NCBI GenBank assembly: GCA_003241685.1
Contig: QFPJ01000003.1
Location: 157,134-221,133 of the forward strand
Origin: Sphingopyxis macrogoltabida
GTDB taxonomy: Bacteria > Pseudomonadota > Alphaproteobacteria > Sphingomonadales > Sphingomonadaceae
DNA length: 64,000 bases
Reading direction: 5' to 3'
Of the stretch, positions 39,935-49,177 are shown one piece after another (position 1 is the first letter of the stretch; each line of letters begins with the position of its first letter). Below the pieces are notes generated by a model. The model was not told the DNA's origin and made no database searches. It worked only from the letters and a program-made list of their open reading frames with translations. A program made the translations under genes and the position numbers.

Positions 39935-40597
39935 CTACAACTCGCCGCCAAGCGCGCCATATTTCGCTTCGAACCCGGCCTTGTCGCCGCGCGCCAGATA
40001 GCCGGCCTGATCGACGATCGCGTCGCGGCCGATACGCCCCTTGAACGCCCCGAGTTGCGCGTCGATGGCTGCGACATCGGCATCGCTCCAGTCGGCGATC
40101 TGCCGAAAGCTGGTGATGCCCAGGCCGTTCAGCAACGCGACCATTTTCGGGCCGACGCCTTTCAGCAATTGCAGATTGTCGCTTGCGGCCTGCGGCGCGG
40201 GTGCCGGCGGCGGGACGGCCGGCTCTTCGGGAACGACGGCCGCCACGGGTTCGGGCTTCGCTTCGGCCTTGGGTGCCGGCACAGACGGCGCCGGCGTTGC
40301 GGGCGCCGGGTCGGCGGGGACGGTCGGTTCTTCCGGAATGGCCGTCGGCGCGGGGGGCGGGGCGGGCGACGGCGTTACGACAGCGGCGGGCGCCGGCTCT
40401 TTCGGTTTGAAACGCGCTGGTTCGGCGGCGACGATGTCGGGCTTCACCGCTTCGAGCGGTTTCTTCGGCTCGGCCGGCGGGGCGAGGGGGGTTTCGATCT
40501 CCTCGGGCTTCTTGCGGCCGAAGAGCCACCACAACAATATGACCGCGACGACGAGTCCGACAACCGCGATGATCCAATTTTCCTGAAGCCACAGCAT
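39935..40597 (-). CDS. membrane-anchored helix-hairpin-helix protein with long Pro/Ala linker
   Basis: 220 residues in three parts. An N-terminal helix is at about 7-27 (NWIIAVVGLVVAVILLWWLF). A linker of about 110 residues, extremely rich in Pro, Ala, Glu and Val, ends near residue 138. The C-terminal domain has DNLQLLKGVGPKMVALLNGL and GITSFRQIADWSDADVAAID, a helix-hairpin-helix as in L21/NuoE-associated and PolX-like proteins. HhH motifs bind DNA or proteins; cytoplasmic display from the membrane is expected. GGGAG lies before the start. It follows purD on the same strand. Confidence 0.82.
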   Translation of the reverse strand: MLWLQENWIIAVVGLVVAVILLWWLFGRKKPEEIETPLAPPAEPKKPLEAVKPDIVAAEPARFKPKEPAPAAVVTPSPAPPPAPTAIPEEPTVPADPAPATPAPSVPAPKAEAKPEPVAAVVPEEPAVPPPAPAPQAASDNLQLLKGVGPKMVALLNGLGITSFRQIADWSDADVAAIDAQLGAFKGRIGRDAIVDQAGYLARGDKAGFEAKYGALGGEL

Positions 40598-40656
40598 GTT
40601 GATCTCCCTTGTTCGCGGTCAGCCTATGCGCGTGGGCGGGCGGCGTCCAGCGCCGC

Positions 40657-41934
40657 CTATTTCGCTTCGCGCGCGACTTCTCTCCAGCCGATGTCGCGGC
40701 GGCAGAAGCCGCTTGGGAAATCGAGCTTGTCGACCGCGGCATAGGCGCGCGCCTGCGCTTCGGTGACGCTCTTGCCCGTCGCGGTGACATTGAGCACGCG
40801 CCCGCCCGCCGCGACCAGGGTGCGATCGTCGCGTGCGGTGCCGGCATGAAAGACCCGGACGCCGCCCGCCTCGGCGTCGGCGATATTGCGGATCGCGCCG
40901 CCCTTTGCGGGGGTGCCCGGATAGCCGTTCGCCGCCATCACGACCGTCAGCGCGGTGTCGTGCAGGAAGCCCGGCGGTTCGGCACCGGCAAGCGTGCCCG
41001 TCGCGGCGGCGTGGAGCAGCGCGGCCAGATCGCCCTGAAAGCGCATCATCAGCACCTGGCATTCGGGATCGCCGAAGCGGCAATTATATTCAATCAGCTT
41101 TGGCCCTTCGCCGGTCAGCATCAGCCCGGCGAACAGGACGCCGACATAGGGCGCATCCTCGGCGGCGAGCGTGCGCACCGTTGGCCGGATGATGCGGTCC
41201 ATGACCAGGGCTTCAAGGTCGGCGGTCAGCACCGGCGCGGGGCTGTAGGCGCCCATGCCGCCGGTGTTGGGGCCGACATCGCCATCGCCGACGCGCTTGT
41301 GGTCCTGTGCGCTGCCAAAGGCGATGACGTCGCTGCCGTCGGACAGGGCAAAGAAGCTCGCTTCCTCGCCGGTCATATATTCTTCGATCACCACTTCGGC
41401 CCCCGCTCCGCCGAATGCGCCGCCGAACATGTCGTCGATCGCGGCCTCTGCGTCCGCGCGCGTCTCCGCAATGATGACGCCTTTGCCCGCGGCCAGGCCA
41501 TCGGCCTTGATCACCACGGGAATCGCGAAATCGGCGAGTGCTGCCCGCGCCTGTTCCGCGCTGGTGCAGCGGACATAGCCCGCCGTCGGGATGCCCGCAC
41601 GGGTGCACAGATCCTTGGTGAAGCCCTTCGATCCTTCAAGCTGCGCTGCCGCGGCGCCGGGACCGAAGACCGGCACGCCGATCGCGCGCAGCTTGTCGGC
41701 GAGGCCCGCGACCAGCGGCGCTTCGGGACCGACGACGACGAAATCGATTCGCTGCGCCCGCACAAAGGCGATCAGGCCGTCCAGATCGTCGGCGGCGATC
41801 GGCACGCATTCGGCGTGCAGTTCGATCCCCGGGTTGCCCGGCGCCGCATAGAGCTTGGCGCAGCTTGGCGATTGTGCCAGTTGCCACGCGAGCGCATGTT
41901 CGCGGCCCCCCGACCCGATGAGCAGGATATCCAT
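40657..41934 (-). CDS. purD: phosphoribosylamine-glycine ligase
   Basis: 425 residues. ILLIGSGGREHALAWQLAQS is the N-terminal signature. ATP-grasp domain segments ADGLAAGKGVIIAETRADAE, VVIEEYMTGEEASFFALSDG and SAQDHKRVGDGDVGPNTGGM are present, and YNCRFGDPECQVLMMRFQGD is the metal-binding C-terminal motif. It joins glycine to phosphoribosylamine in purine synthesis. AAAAGGGA precedes the start. The start codon interlocks with that of xseA on the other strand. Confidence 0.95.
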   Translation of the reverse strand: MDILLIGSGGREHALAWQLAQSPSCAKLYAAPGNPGIELHAECVPIAADDLDGLIAFVRAQRIDFVVVGPEAPLVAGLADKLRAIGVPVFGPGAAAAQLEGSKGFTKDLCTRAGIPTAGYVRCTSAEQARAALADFAIPVVIKADGLAAGKGVIIAETRADAEAAIDDMFGGAFGGAGAEVVIEEYMTGEEASFFALSDGSDVIAFGSAQDHKRVGDGDVGPNTGGMGAYSPAPVLTADLEALVMDRIIRPTVRTLAAEDAPYVGVLFAGLMLTGEGPKLIEYNCRFGDPECQVLMMRFQGDLAALLHAAATGTLAGAEPPGFLHDTALTVVMAANGYPGTPAKGGAIRNIADAEAGGVRVFHAGTARDDRTLVAAGGRVLNVTATGKSVTEAQARAYAAVDKLDFPSGFCRRDIGWREVAREAK

Positions 41935-43399
41935 GGCAGTCCCTTTTCCCGATATGGCGTCCGATGACGACCGTGAAGCGCGGCTGTTAGCCGAGGCGGC
42001 GCCGCGCGACAATGCAGCCCCGTCGCCCCATGGCGACAATGCGCCAGCCCTGTCCGTCAGCCAATTGTCCGCCGCGATCAAGCGGACGGTCGAGGACGGC
42101 TTTGCCCGCGTGCGCGTCCGCGGCGAGCTGTCGGGCGCGAAGCGCGCGGCGTCGGGGCATTTCTATGCGGCGCTGAAGGACGACAATGCGCTGATCGACA
42201 TGGTGATGTGGAAGGGGCAGGCGGCGCGGCTCGCCTTCCGGCCGGAAGATGGCATCGAGGTGATCGCGACTGGCAAGCTCACCACCTATCCCGGCCGCTC
42301 GAAATATCAGCTTGTCGTCGACAGCCTGGAGGTGGCGGGCGAGGGCGCGCTGATGCTGCTTTTCGAAAAGCTGAAGGCGCGGCTGGGCGCCGAAGGGCTG
42401 TTCGATCGCGAAACGAAACAGCGCCTGCCCTTTCTGCCGCGCACGATCGGCGTCGTCACCTCGCCCACCGGCGCGGTGATTCGCGACATCCTCCACCGCC
42501 TTGCCGACCGCTGCCCCACCCATGTCATCGTCTGGCCGGTGCTGGTGCAGGGCGAAGGCGCGGCGGCGCAGGTCGCGCGGGCGGTGCGCGGATTCGACGC
42601 GCTGGCGCCGGACGGGCCGGTGCCGCGCCCCGATCTGGTCATCGTTGCGCGCGGCGGCGGATCGATCGAGGATCTGTGGGCCTTCAACGAGGAAGTGGTC
42701 GTGCGCGCCATCGCCGACTGCCGCATTCCGACGATCAGCGCGGTGGGGCATGAAACCGATGTGACGCTGGCCGACTATGCCGCCGACGTCCGCGCGCCGA
42801 CGCCGACCGCCGCGGCGGAAATGGCGGTGCCGGTGCGCGCCGAATTGATGGCGCAGCTTGCGACATGGCACGGCCGGATGATCGGCGCGGCGAACCGGCA
42901 TCAGGCGCTGGCGAGCGAACGGCTTGCGGCGCTGGCGCGGCATCTGCCGAAGCGCGAGGCGCTCTATGCGCCGCAGCGCCAGCGGCTCGACGATCATGGC
43001 GAACGGCTCGACCGCGCGCAGCGGCACCGCCTGTCGGCCACCGCCGAGCGGCTGGCGGCGCGTGCCGGGGCGCTGCGGCCCGCCCTGCTCGCGCGCGGGC
43101 TCGACCGCGACCGCGCGCGGCTGGACGGGCTGGTGCGGTTGCTCGGCTCGCTCGACCCGCGCGCGCTGCTCGCGCGCGGCTATGCGATGGTGCGCGACGG
43201 CGCGGGCGGCGTGGTGACGACGGCGCAGCGTGCGCGCGCCGCCGGCGATCTGCGGCTGCAATTCGCCGATGGCGAGGTGCCCGTCGCCGTCGCGGAAGGG
43301 GCCGCGCCGCCGTCTGCTGCGCCGCGCGCCGCAAAGCGTCCGGCTTCCGCGCCTGCCAAAGACGGGACGCGGGAACGCGGGCAGGGCGAACTCTTCTGA
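41933..43399 (+). CDS. xseA: exodeoxyribonuclease VII large subunit
   Basis: 488 residues from ATG 41933, which has AGGA 5 bases upstream, or 481 from ATG 41954. The OB-type N-terminal domain has LSVSQLSAAIKRTVEDGFAR, VRVRGELSGAKRAASGHFYA and LKDDNALIDMVMWKGQAARL. The catalytic domain has IGVVTSPTGAVIRDILHRLA, VIVARGGGSIEDLWAFNEEV and ISAVGHETDVTLADYAADVR. A coiled coil (about 300-430) and a basic Pro/Ala C-terminal tail follow. Together with XseB (not in window) it degrades single-stranded DNA. It diverges from purD with overlapping start codons. Confidence 0.94.
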   Translation: MAVPFPDMASDDDREARLLAEAAPRDNAAPSPHGDNAPALSVSQLSAAIKRTVEDGFARVRVRGELSGAKRAASGHFYAALKDDNALIDMVMWKGQAARLAFRPEDGIEVIATGKLTTYPGRSKYQLVVDSLEVAGEGALMLLFEKLKARLGAEGLFDRETKQRLPFLPRTIGVVTSPTGAVIRDILHRLADRCPTHVIVWPVLVQGEGAAAQVARAVRGFDALAPDGPVPRPDLVIVARGGGSIEDLWAFNEEVVVRAIADCRIPTISAVGHETDVTLADYAADVRAPTPTAAAEMAVPVRAELMAQLATWHGRMIGAANRHQALASERLAALARHLPKREALYAPQRQRLDDHGERLDRAQRHRLSATAERLAARAGALRPALLARGLDRDRARLDGLVRLLGSLDPRALLARGYAMVRDGAGGVVTTAQRARAAGDLRLQFADGEVPVAVAEGAAPPSAAPRAAKRPASAPAKDGTRERGQGELF

Positions 43400-43472
43400 A
43401 CATGCGGGCTGTCGTATCGGGGCGGGGCTGCTATAAGCGTCCTGTCGTCCCCTTATCGAATGAAAGCCGGAT

Positions 43473-43679
43473 ATGTTGATCGCCAGCCGCAATCGCCTCG
43501 CGCGCCTCGAATATGGACCGAACGGGTTTCGCGTCCTGTCGCCGGGCGATCATGTGCTGTGCGCGGTCAGCGGCGTGCCGATCGGGCTGGGCGAATTGCG
43601 CTATTGGTCGGTCGCGCGGCAGGAGCCTTATGCCACCGCCGCGATTTCGGTGCAGGCCGCGCTCGACCACGGCGCATGA
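43473..43679 (+). CDS. DUF2093 domain-containing protein
   Basis: 68 residues. LARLEYGPNGFRVLSPGDHV and LCAVSGVPIGLGELRYWSVA, ending RQEPYATAAIS, are the DUF2093 pattern: a small beta-rich alphaproteobacterial protein of unknown function, often next to exodeoxyribonuclease VII genes as here. GGATAT stands shortly before the ATG. The next gene's start overlaps its stop (ATGA). Confidence 0.85.
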   Translation: MLIASRNRLARLEYGPNGFRVLSPGDHVLCAVSGVPIGLGELRYWSVARQEPYATAAISVQAALDHGA

Positions 43680-44605
43680 CGCGGCGCGTGTTGCCGGCCG
43701 CGGCGGCGGCCCTGCCGCTGCTGATCGGTCTGGCCAGCTGCGTCCCGCCGTCGGATCCGGTTCCGTTACCGGCTCCATATGCGCCGCCAACCGTCGCCGA
43801 TACGCCGCCACGGCCGCCTGCCCTGCCGGCGACATCGGGTCGGGCCGATTTCCTCCTCACCGGCCGACCGGAACAGGGTGCGGTGATGACCGGCACGGTT
43901 CCCGGCGGCACGCGCGGGCTGACACTGGACGGAAAGCCGGTGCCGGTCGCCGCCGATGGCCGCTTTCTGATCGCGTTCGATCGCGACGCAGGCCCTTCCG
44001 CCCGCCTTGTCGCCACGCTCGCCGATGCGCGGACGGTGACGCGGGAACTGATCGTCGCGCCGGGCAGCTGGCGGATCGAACATGTCAACGCGCCCTATCG
44101 CGGCAGCGCGTCGAGCGACGCGGAATTCCAGCGCCGCCGCCCGGCCGAACTGGAACAGATCAACGCCGCGCGTGCGGTGCGCGCCGAATCGGGCGGTTGG
44201 CGGCAATCCTTCATCTGGCCGGTCACGGGACGCTTTTCGGGCTTTTTCGGGTCGCAGCGCGTCTATCAGGGCAAGCCGGGCAGCTATCACAGTGGCACCG
44301 ACGTCGCGGTTCCGGCCGGCACGCCCTTTGTTGCGCCGGCCGACGGCGTGGTCGTTCTGGCCGCCACGGCGCCCTTCACACTGGAGGGCAATCTGCTGAT
44401 CGTCGATCATGGCATGGGTTTGTCGAGCGCCTTTCTGCACTGTCAAAGACTGTCGGTTTCCACCGGCGATCGGGTGGTTCAGGGACAGGTGCTCGGCACC
44501 GTCGGCGCGACGGGACGCGCGACCGGCCCGCATATGCACTGGGGCCTCAAATGGGGGGACGCACGGCTTGACCCGGGCAAGCTGGCAGGACCGATGACGC
44601 GTTGA
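43676..44605 (+). CDS. M23 family metallopeptidase (LytM domain), lipoprotein-like
   Basis: 309 residues. MTRRVLPAAAAALPLLIGLA followed by SCVPP suggests a lipoprotein signal peptide. A Pro-rich stretch runs to about residue 55. The LytM domain has SYHSGTDVAVPAGTPFVAPA with the zinc His and Asp, VDHGMGLSSAFLHCQRLSV, and GPHMHWGLKWG with the second HxH. It should cut peptidoglycan cross-links outside the membrane or regulate amidases, depending on retained catalytic residues, all of which appear present. Start at the ATGA overlap with the DUF2093 gene. Confidence 0.9.
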   Translation: MTRRVLPAAAAALPLLIGLASCVPPSDPVPLPAPYAPPTVADTPPRPPALPATSGRADFLLTGRPEQGAVMTGTVPGGTRGLTLDGKPVPVAADGRFLIAFDRDAGPSARLVATLADARTVTRELIVAPGSWRIEHVNAPYRGSASSDAEFQRRRPAELEQINAARAVRAESGGWRQSFIWPVTGRFSGFFGSQRVYQGKPGSYHSGTDVAVPAGTPFVAPADGVVVLAATAPFTLEGNLLIVDHGMGLSSAFLHCQRLSVSTGDRVVQGQVLGTVGATGRATGPHMHWGLKWGDARLDPGKLAGPMTR

Positions 44606-44627
44606 GTTGGATAGCCTCCGGTTTCCG

Positions 44628-44667
44628 TTGTAACTTTATTACAAATTTGCTGCTACGCACAATATAG
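44628..44667 (+). promoter_or_regulatory. palindrome and candidate promoter upstream of the TonB-dependent receptor gene
   Basis: TTGTAA-CTTTA-TTACAA (44628-44644) is a perfect inverted repeat in a strikingly AT-rich island. ATATAG at 44662-44667 lies 17 bases after TTACAA and could be a -10 element. This leaves a leader of about 190 bases to the GTG start of the receptor gene. No known operator was recognised with certainty. The rest of 44606-44858 shows no ORF. Confidence 0.45.
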
Positions 44668-44858
44668 CCTTTCGCGCTGTCGCGCGTCTGTTGCAAATAC
44701 GTCACAATCGCCCGCGAAACGCCGGTTTGGAACGGGAATCTCCTTTACTCCGGATGGGGGACGTATCATCCCGCAGCCTATCGGGGTGTCGGCGCGTCGG
44801 CTTGGGGCTGAACGACGGGGGCCCGGGTATCTTATCCATCAGAGCAAGGGACTGCACT

Positions 44859-47800
44859 GTGAAGAAAACCCAATTTTCCATGCTGAAGCTGGGCGCCGCA
44901 CCGCTCGTTCTGGGCGTAGCGCTGGTTTCGGCACCTGCATACGCGCAGGATGCCGAGGAAGCGACGACGCCCGGCGGCGAAATCGTCGTTACCGGTACGC
45001 TGATTCGCAATCCGAATCTCGAGCAGGCGACGCCGGTCAATGTGATCGGTTCGGAAGAAATCGAACTGCAGCAGGCCAATGTGGCCGAAGAGCTGCTGCG
45101 TGAACTGCCCGGCGTGACCCCGTCGATCGGCTCGGCCGTGAACAACGGCAACGGCGGCGCCTCGTTCGTCAACCTGCGCAACCTCGGTTCGAACCGCAAC
45201 GTGGTTCTCCTCGACGGCGTTCGCCTGGTTCCGGCCGAACTGAACGGCCGCTTCGACCTTAACAACATTCCGCTCGCCCTGATCGAACGCGTCGACGTTC
45301 TGACGGGCGGTGCGTCGACCACCTATGGTGCCGACGCCGTTGCCGGTGTGGTCAACTTCATCACCCGCCGCAATTTCGCGGGTATCGAAGCGAATGTGTC
45401 GAACCAGATCACCGAAGAGGGCGACGGACACACCTTCCGCGCCGACGTGACCATCGGTGCGAACTTCGACGACGGTCGCGGTAACGCGGTCTTCAGCATC
45501 GGCTACCAGGAAGCGGACCCCATCTATCAGGGTGCTCGCACGCACGGCCTCTTCGGCCTCAGCTCGACCTCGGGCGGCGGCGGCGGTTCGGGTACGTCGG
45601 TCCCGTCGCGCTTCTCGCTCCCGGGCATGGGTACCCGCCAGGTCAATACGACTGGCACGGCTTTCAACCCGACGACCGCGTTCATTCCGTTTAACTTCAA
45701 CCCCTTCAACGTCTATCAGACGCCGTTTGAACGCTTCAACATGTATGGCGCGGCAAACTATGAAGTGAGCGATGCCCTCGAAGTCTATACCCGCGGCATC
45801 TTCTCGAAGAACACGGTCAACACGATCATCGCTCCGTCGGGCGCCTTCGGTATCGCTGTCGATATCCCGCTCAACAACCCGTTCCTGACGGATTCGCTGC
45901 GTAACAGCTTCTGTACCTCGAACGGTATTTCCGCCGCCGCTTGTACCGCTGCCGCCAACCCGGCTCTGGAACCCGGCGATGCGGGCTATCAGACGGTGAC
46001 CAGCTCGCTGTTCCGCCGTTCGACGGAAGTGGGTCCGCGTATCAGCGAATACACCACGACCTTCTTCGACTATCGCCTCGGCTTCCGCGGCGGCATCACC
46101 GACACCATCGATTGGGACGTTTTCGGCAGCTACGGCGAGTCGGAAAACCTGCAGCAGATCCAGGGCTACACGCTGAACTCGCGCGTCCGCGACAGCTTCC
46201 TTGCGAACAACACGACCAGCTGTTTTGACGGCACGGCCAGCGGCTGCGTTCCGATCAACTGGTTCGGTCCGGAAGGCAACAGCAGCTGGACTCCGGGCGC
46301 TGTCGACTTCCTGAACGAAGTTTCGACCGTTCGCACCAATGTGTCGCTGGCCCAGGCCCGCGCCACGATCAGCGGCGATTTCGGCGTCGCAAGCCCGATG
46401 GCTTCCGATCCGATCTCGTTCGCGGTTGGCGGCGAATATCGCGAATATAGCGCGTCGCAGGCATCGGATACGCTGGCGGCTGGCGGCGACCTTGGTGGCG
46501 CCGGCGGTGCTGCCCCGAACATCGACGGCGGCTATAACGTCTATGAAGCGATCGGCGAAATCATCATTCCGGTCGTTCAGGACAAGCCCTTCTTCGAAGA
46601 CCTGACGATCGAGGGCGGCATCCGCTACTCGTCGTACAAGATCGATGCTCCCGGTGCGCCGTCGTCCAACACCACGACCTGGAAGGTCGGCGGCAGCTGG
46701 ACCCCGGTCAGCGACATCAAGATCCGCGGCAACTATGCCCGTGCGGTCCGTGCGCCGAACATCAACGAGCTGTTCTCGCCGGTGAACACCGGCCTGACCA
46801 ACCTCACCGATGATCCGTGTGCGACGTTCAACGATGCGGGTGCCCGCATTCGTCCGAACCCGACCGGCGAACTGCGCTCGATCTGTCTCGCGCAGGGTGC
46901 GACGGCGGGCAACGTCGACGCGATCGCGCAGCCGATCGCGGGCCAGGCCAACGCCACCGGTGGCGGCAACCTGAATCTGGCGCCCGAAATCGGCAAGACC
47001 TGGACCGTTGGTGCGGTGATTCAGCCGACCTTCGCTCCGCGCCTGTCGCTGTCGGTCGACTATTTCAACATCAAGATCACGGGTGCGATCACCTCGCCGA
47101 CCCCGGGCGACGCCATCACGGCATGCTTCGGGGACAATCCGCTGTCGCCGCCGACCGGCGCGTCGGCAACGGCCGCCTGTCAGTCGATCCGTCGTGACCC
47201 GCTCACGGCTGGTCTGAACGGTGATCCGAACACGACCCCCGGTCTGTTCCTGGCGACGTCGAACCTTGGCCAGCTCAAGACCAGCGGTATCGACGTTCAC
47301 CTGAACTATTCCTATGATGTTGGTGTTGCGAACCTCAGCTTCGCCGGCGGCCTGACCTGGACCGAAAAGTCGGAATTCCAGTCGACCCCGGGCGGATATA
47401 GCCGCGATTGCGTCGGCTATTTCTCGTCGAACTGCGGTCAGCCGATTCCGGAATGGCAGTGGTCGCTCCGCACGACGGCATCGTTCGACAAGTTCGACGT
47501 GTCGCTGCTGTGGCGCCACATCAGCGGGTCCAAGTATGAAGGTCTCGCCGACGACTTCGCCGACCGTGGCTTCGCTCCGACGGCCCGTACGCTGTTCAGC
47601 GGAACCCTTCCGGCGAGCGCGGGCGGTCTGGCTGGCACCGAAGAAGACTTCAACACCATCGGTGCCTATGACGTCTTCGACCTGACCGGCCGGTTCACCG
47701 TGAGCGACAACCTGTCGGTGACGGTGGGCGTGCAGAATCTGTTCGACGCCAAGGTGCCGCTCGTCGGCGGCGAAGCGGGTTCGACCTCGTTCAACAGCGG

Positions 47801-47870
47801 CAACACCTTCCCGTCGACCTACGACGCGATCGGTCGTCGTTACGTCGCCGCTGCGAAGATCCGCTTCTAA
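44859..47870 (+). CDS. TonB-dependent receptor
   Basis: 1003 residues. The signal peptide is LKLGAAPLVLGVALVSAPAY, cleaved at AYAQ. The TonB box is GGEIVVTG (about residues 44-51). The plug domain has LLRELPGVTPSIGSAVNNGN, VVLLDGVRLVPAELNGRFDL and IERVDVLTGGASTTYGADAV. The beta-barrel ends KIRF with the expected terminal Phe. It imports a substrate across the outer membrane using TonB energy. GTG 44859 is chosen because GCAAGGGA lies about 9 bases before it. Third-position T is more frequent here (GGT, GTT, GCT) than in neighbours, as in highly expressed genes. The following sulfotransferase-like and hydroxylase genes suggest a modified peptide or siderophore-type ligand; unproven. Confidence 0.94.
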   Translation: MKKTQFSMLKLGAAPLVLGVALVSAPAYAQDAEEATTPGGEIVVTGTLIRNPNLEQATPVNVIGSEEIELQQANVAEELLRELPGVTPSIGSAVNNGNGGASFVNLRNLGSNRNVVLLDGVRLVPAELNGRFDLNNIPLALIERVDVLTGGASTTYGADAVAGVVNFITRRNFAGIEANVSNQITEEGDGHTFRADVTIGANFDDGRGNAVFSIGYQEADPIYQGARTHGLFGLSSTSGGGGGSGTSVPSRFSLPGMGTRQVNTTGTAFNPTTAFIPFNFNPFNVYQTPFERFNMYGAANYEVSDALEVYTRGIFSKNTVNTIIAPSGAFGIAVDIPLNNPFLTDSLRNSFCTSNGISAAACTAAANPALEPGDAGYQTVTSSLFRRSTEVGPRISEYTTTFFDYRLGFRGGITDTIDWDVFGSYGESENLQQIQGYTLNSRVRDSFLANNTTSCFDGTASGCVPINWFGPEGNSSWTPGAVDFLNEVSTVRTNVSLAQARATISGDFGVASPMASDPISFAVGGEYREYSASQASDTLAAGGDLGGAGGAAPNIDGGYNVYEAIGEIIIPVVQDKPFFEDLTIEGGIRYSSYKIDAPGAPSSNTTTWKVGGSWTPVSDIKIRGNYARAVRAPNINELFSPVNTGLTNLTDDPCATFNDAGARIRPNPTGELRSICLAQGATAGNVDAIAQPIAGQANATGGGNLNLAPEIGKTWTVGAVIQPTFAPRLSLSVDYFNIKITGAITSPTPGDAITACFGDNPLSPPTGASATAACQSIRRDPLTAGLNGDPNTTPGLFLATSNLGQLKTSGIDVHLNYSYDVGVANLSFAGGLTWTEKSEFQSTPGGYSRDCVGYFSSNCGQPIPEWQWSLRTTASFDKFDVSLLWRHISGSKYEGLADDFADRGFAPTARTLFSGTLPASAGGLAGTEEDFNTIGAYDVFDLTGRFTVSDNLSVTVGVQNLFDAKVPLVGGEAGSTSFNSGNTFPSTYDAIGRRYVAAAKIRF

Positions 47871-47891
47871 GCGATCCGACACGGAAAAATC

Positions 47892-47922
47892 GGGGGCGGA
47901 CGGCAATGTCCGCCCCCTTTTT
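47892..47922. terminator. strong bidirectional intrinsic terminator
   Basis: GGGGGCGGAC-GGCAAT-GTCCGCCCCC is a perfect 10-bp stem followed by TTTTTT on the + strand (after the receptor stop at 47870). Reading on the - strand it is followed by GATTTTT, so it can also end the sulfotransferase-like gene. Confidence 0.9.
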
Positions 47923-48077
47923 TATGCGCGGAACATTTGTGCGGACGTCGCGGTCGCGCGGCCTGCTCCGGGCAGCGTCAAAGCCGGACCGTGGCCACCC
48001 CGGACATCGGGCGATGCTTGCCGGAACCGCGGCATTGCCCCCGGTTGTCCAGATCCGGCTGCGGCGCCGGCTTGGCT

Positions 48078-49103
48078 TCAGCCAGTCAGAGGAAGCGGGA
48101 GGGTCATCGAGATGCCCGCTTTGACCGCGACCGCGCGCGCCCATTCATGGACCTTGTCGATCTCGTCGCCATGGGCGGCGCGTGCGGCGACTTGCTCAGC
48201 GCCCCGCGCATCGGGTGAAAAATTCGCACCGGTCTTGCTGTGACGGGTAAGCGCGGGATGCGCCGCCAGCCGATTATATGCATCCTGTGGCTCCGCCACC
48301 TTCGCGAAATCGAGGAATTGCGCCAGCAGCGTAGCGGGATCGGCAAGCAGCCGACCGGAATCGAGCGTGCGTACCCGGTCGGGGAAGTGCTCGGTCAACG
48401 CCGCGAACTGTCGATGCTGGACCAGCCAGCCCACCGCCGCGACCTGCAGGTCGCCGAGCCGGAAATAATCCTTCGCCTCGAAACCCAGATCGACCAGACC
48501 GTCGCGGAGCAGTCCCTCCAGCAGTTCGCGCGCCCACAGTCTGCACCACAATCCCTTGCGGGCGACCGACGCCAGGAAAGTCGGAAGCGGTGCATATAGC
48601 AGCAGGGCGCGTGCATCCGGCCGCAGCGCGAGGGCGGGCGTCATAAGCGCGGTGAGAATGTTCGACGGTTTGATGATGACGGCCCGGTCATCGTCCCAGC
48701 GTCGCGACAGCAGCGACAGCGCCTCGTCGAGCAAGCGGGCAAGGTCCGCCCCCTGACGCTCGCCGCGCCGCCGGATCCCCGTGATATCGTTGAGCAGCAC
48801 AGGCTCCGACAACCCCATGCAGAGCCCCGGAAGATCGAGAGCCTGCACCGCCATGGTCGAAGCGCAGAAAGCAGAGTGGAAAAGGAAGTGCACAGCGCCT
48901 GCCCCCGCCCGCGCCGCCTCCACCCCGTCCGAGCGGGCAAGGAGCGATTCGGGCTGCGATCCGATCAGTTCGTCGGTCAGAAACGGACCGTCCGCATACC
49001 GGTCACGCGGCACGTGACGATAGACCAGCCGGTCGGTCGCCGCGTCATAGCGGTGGGCGAGCCAGGCAGGGTCGGACGGGTCGAAAATTTGCGTGGCGGT
49101 CAT
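48078..49103 (-). CDS. sulfotransferase-like P-loop protein
   Basis: 341 residues. FLFHSAFCASTMAVQALDLP (about 73-92) resembles the 5'-phosphosulfate-binding loop of a bacterial sulfotransferase-like family. VIIKPSNILTALM (about 142-154) would be the 3'-phosphate region. YAPLPTFLASVARKGLWCRL and HFPDRVRTLDSGRLLADPAT are other conserved-looking segments. There is no signal peptide. Proteins with the FHSAFC-ST wording in sphingomonads and Caulobacterales often lie beside TonB-dependent receptors and Asp/Asn hydroxylases. Classic Lys in the P-loop is absent, so activity is not assured. It diverges from the hydroxylase gene across 74 bases. Confidence 0.72.
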   Translation of the reverse strand: MTATQIFDPSDPAWLAHRYDAATDRLVYRHVPRDRYADGPFLTDELIGSQPESLLARSDGVEAARAGAGAVHFLFHSAFCASTMAVQALDLPGLCMGLSEPVLLNDITGIRRRGERQGADLARLLDEALSLLSRRWDDDRAVIIKPSNILTALMTPALALRPDARALLLYAPLPTFLASVARKGLWCRLWARELLEGLLRDGLVDLGFEAKDYFRLGDLQVAAVGWLVQHRQFAALTEHFPDRVRTLDSGRLLADPATLLAQFLDFAKVAEPQDAYNRLAAHPALTRHSKTGANFSPDARGAEQVAARAAHGDEIDKVHEWARAVAVKAGISMTLPLPLTG

Positions 49104-49177
49104 GGCGCGACCTTAACCGCCGCGGCTCCCGGCGCCACCCTCTTTCCAACCCGCGATGGACCGCGTAGGCGTAGTGT

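Noticed and set aside
44832..47906. 1024-codon open frame antisense to the TonB-dependent receptor
   Set aside because: Length is impressive, but the composition (Arg/Val/Ala/Gly-rich without hydrophobic core or motif) is typical of antisense frames in GC-rich genes. The receptor on the + strand is complete.
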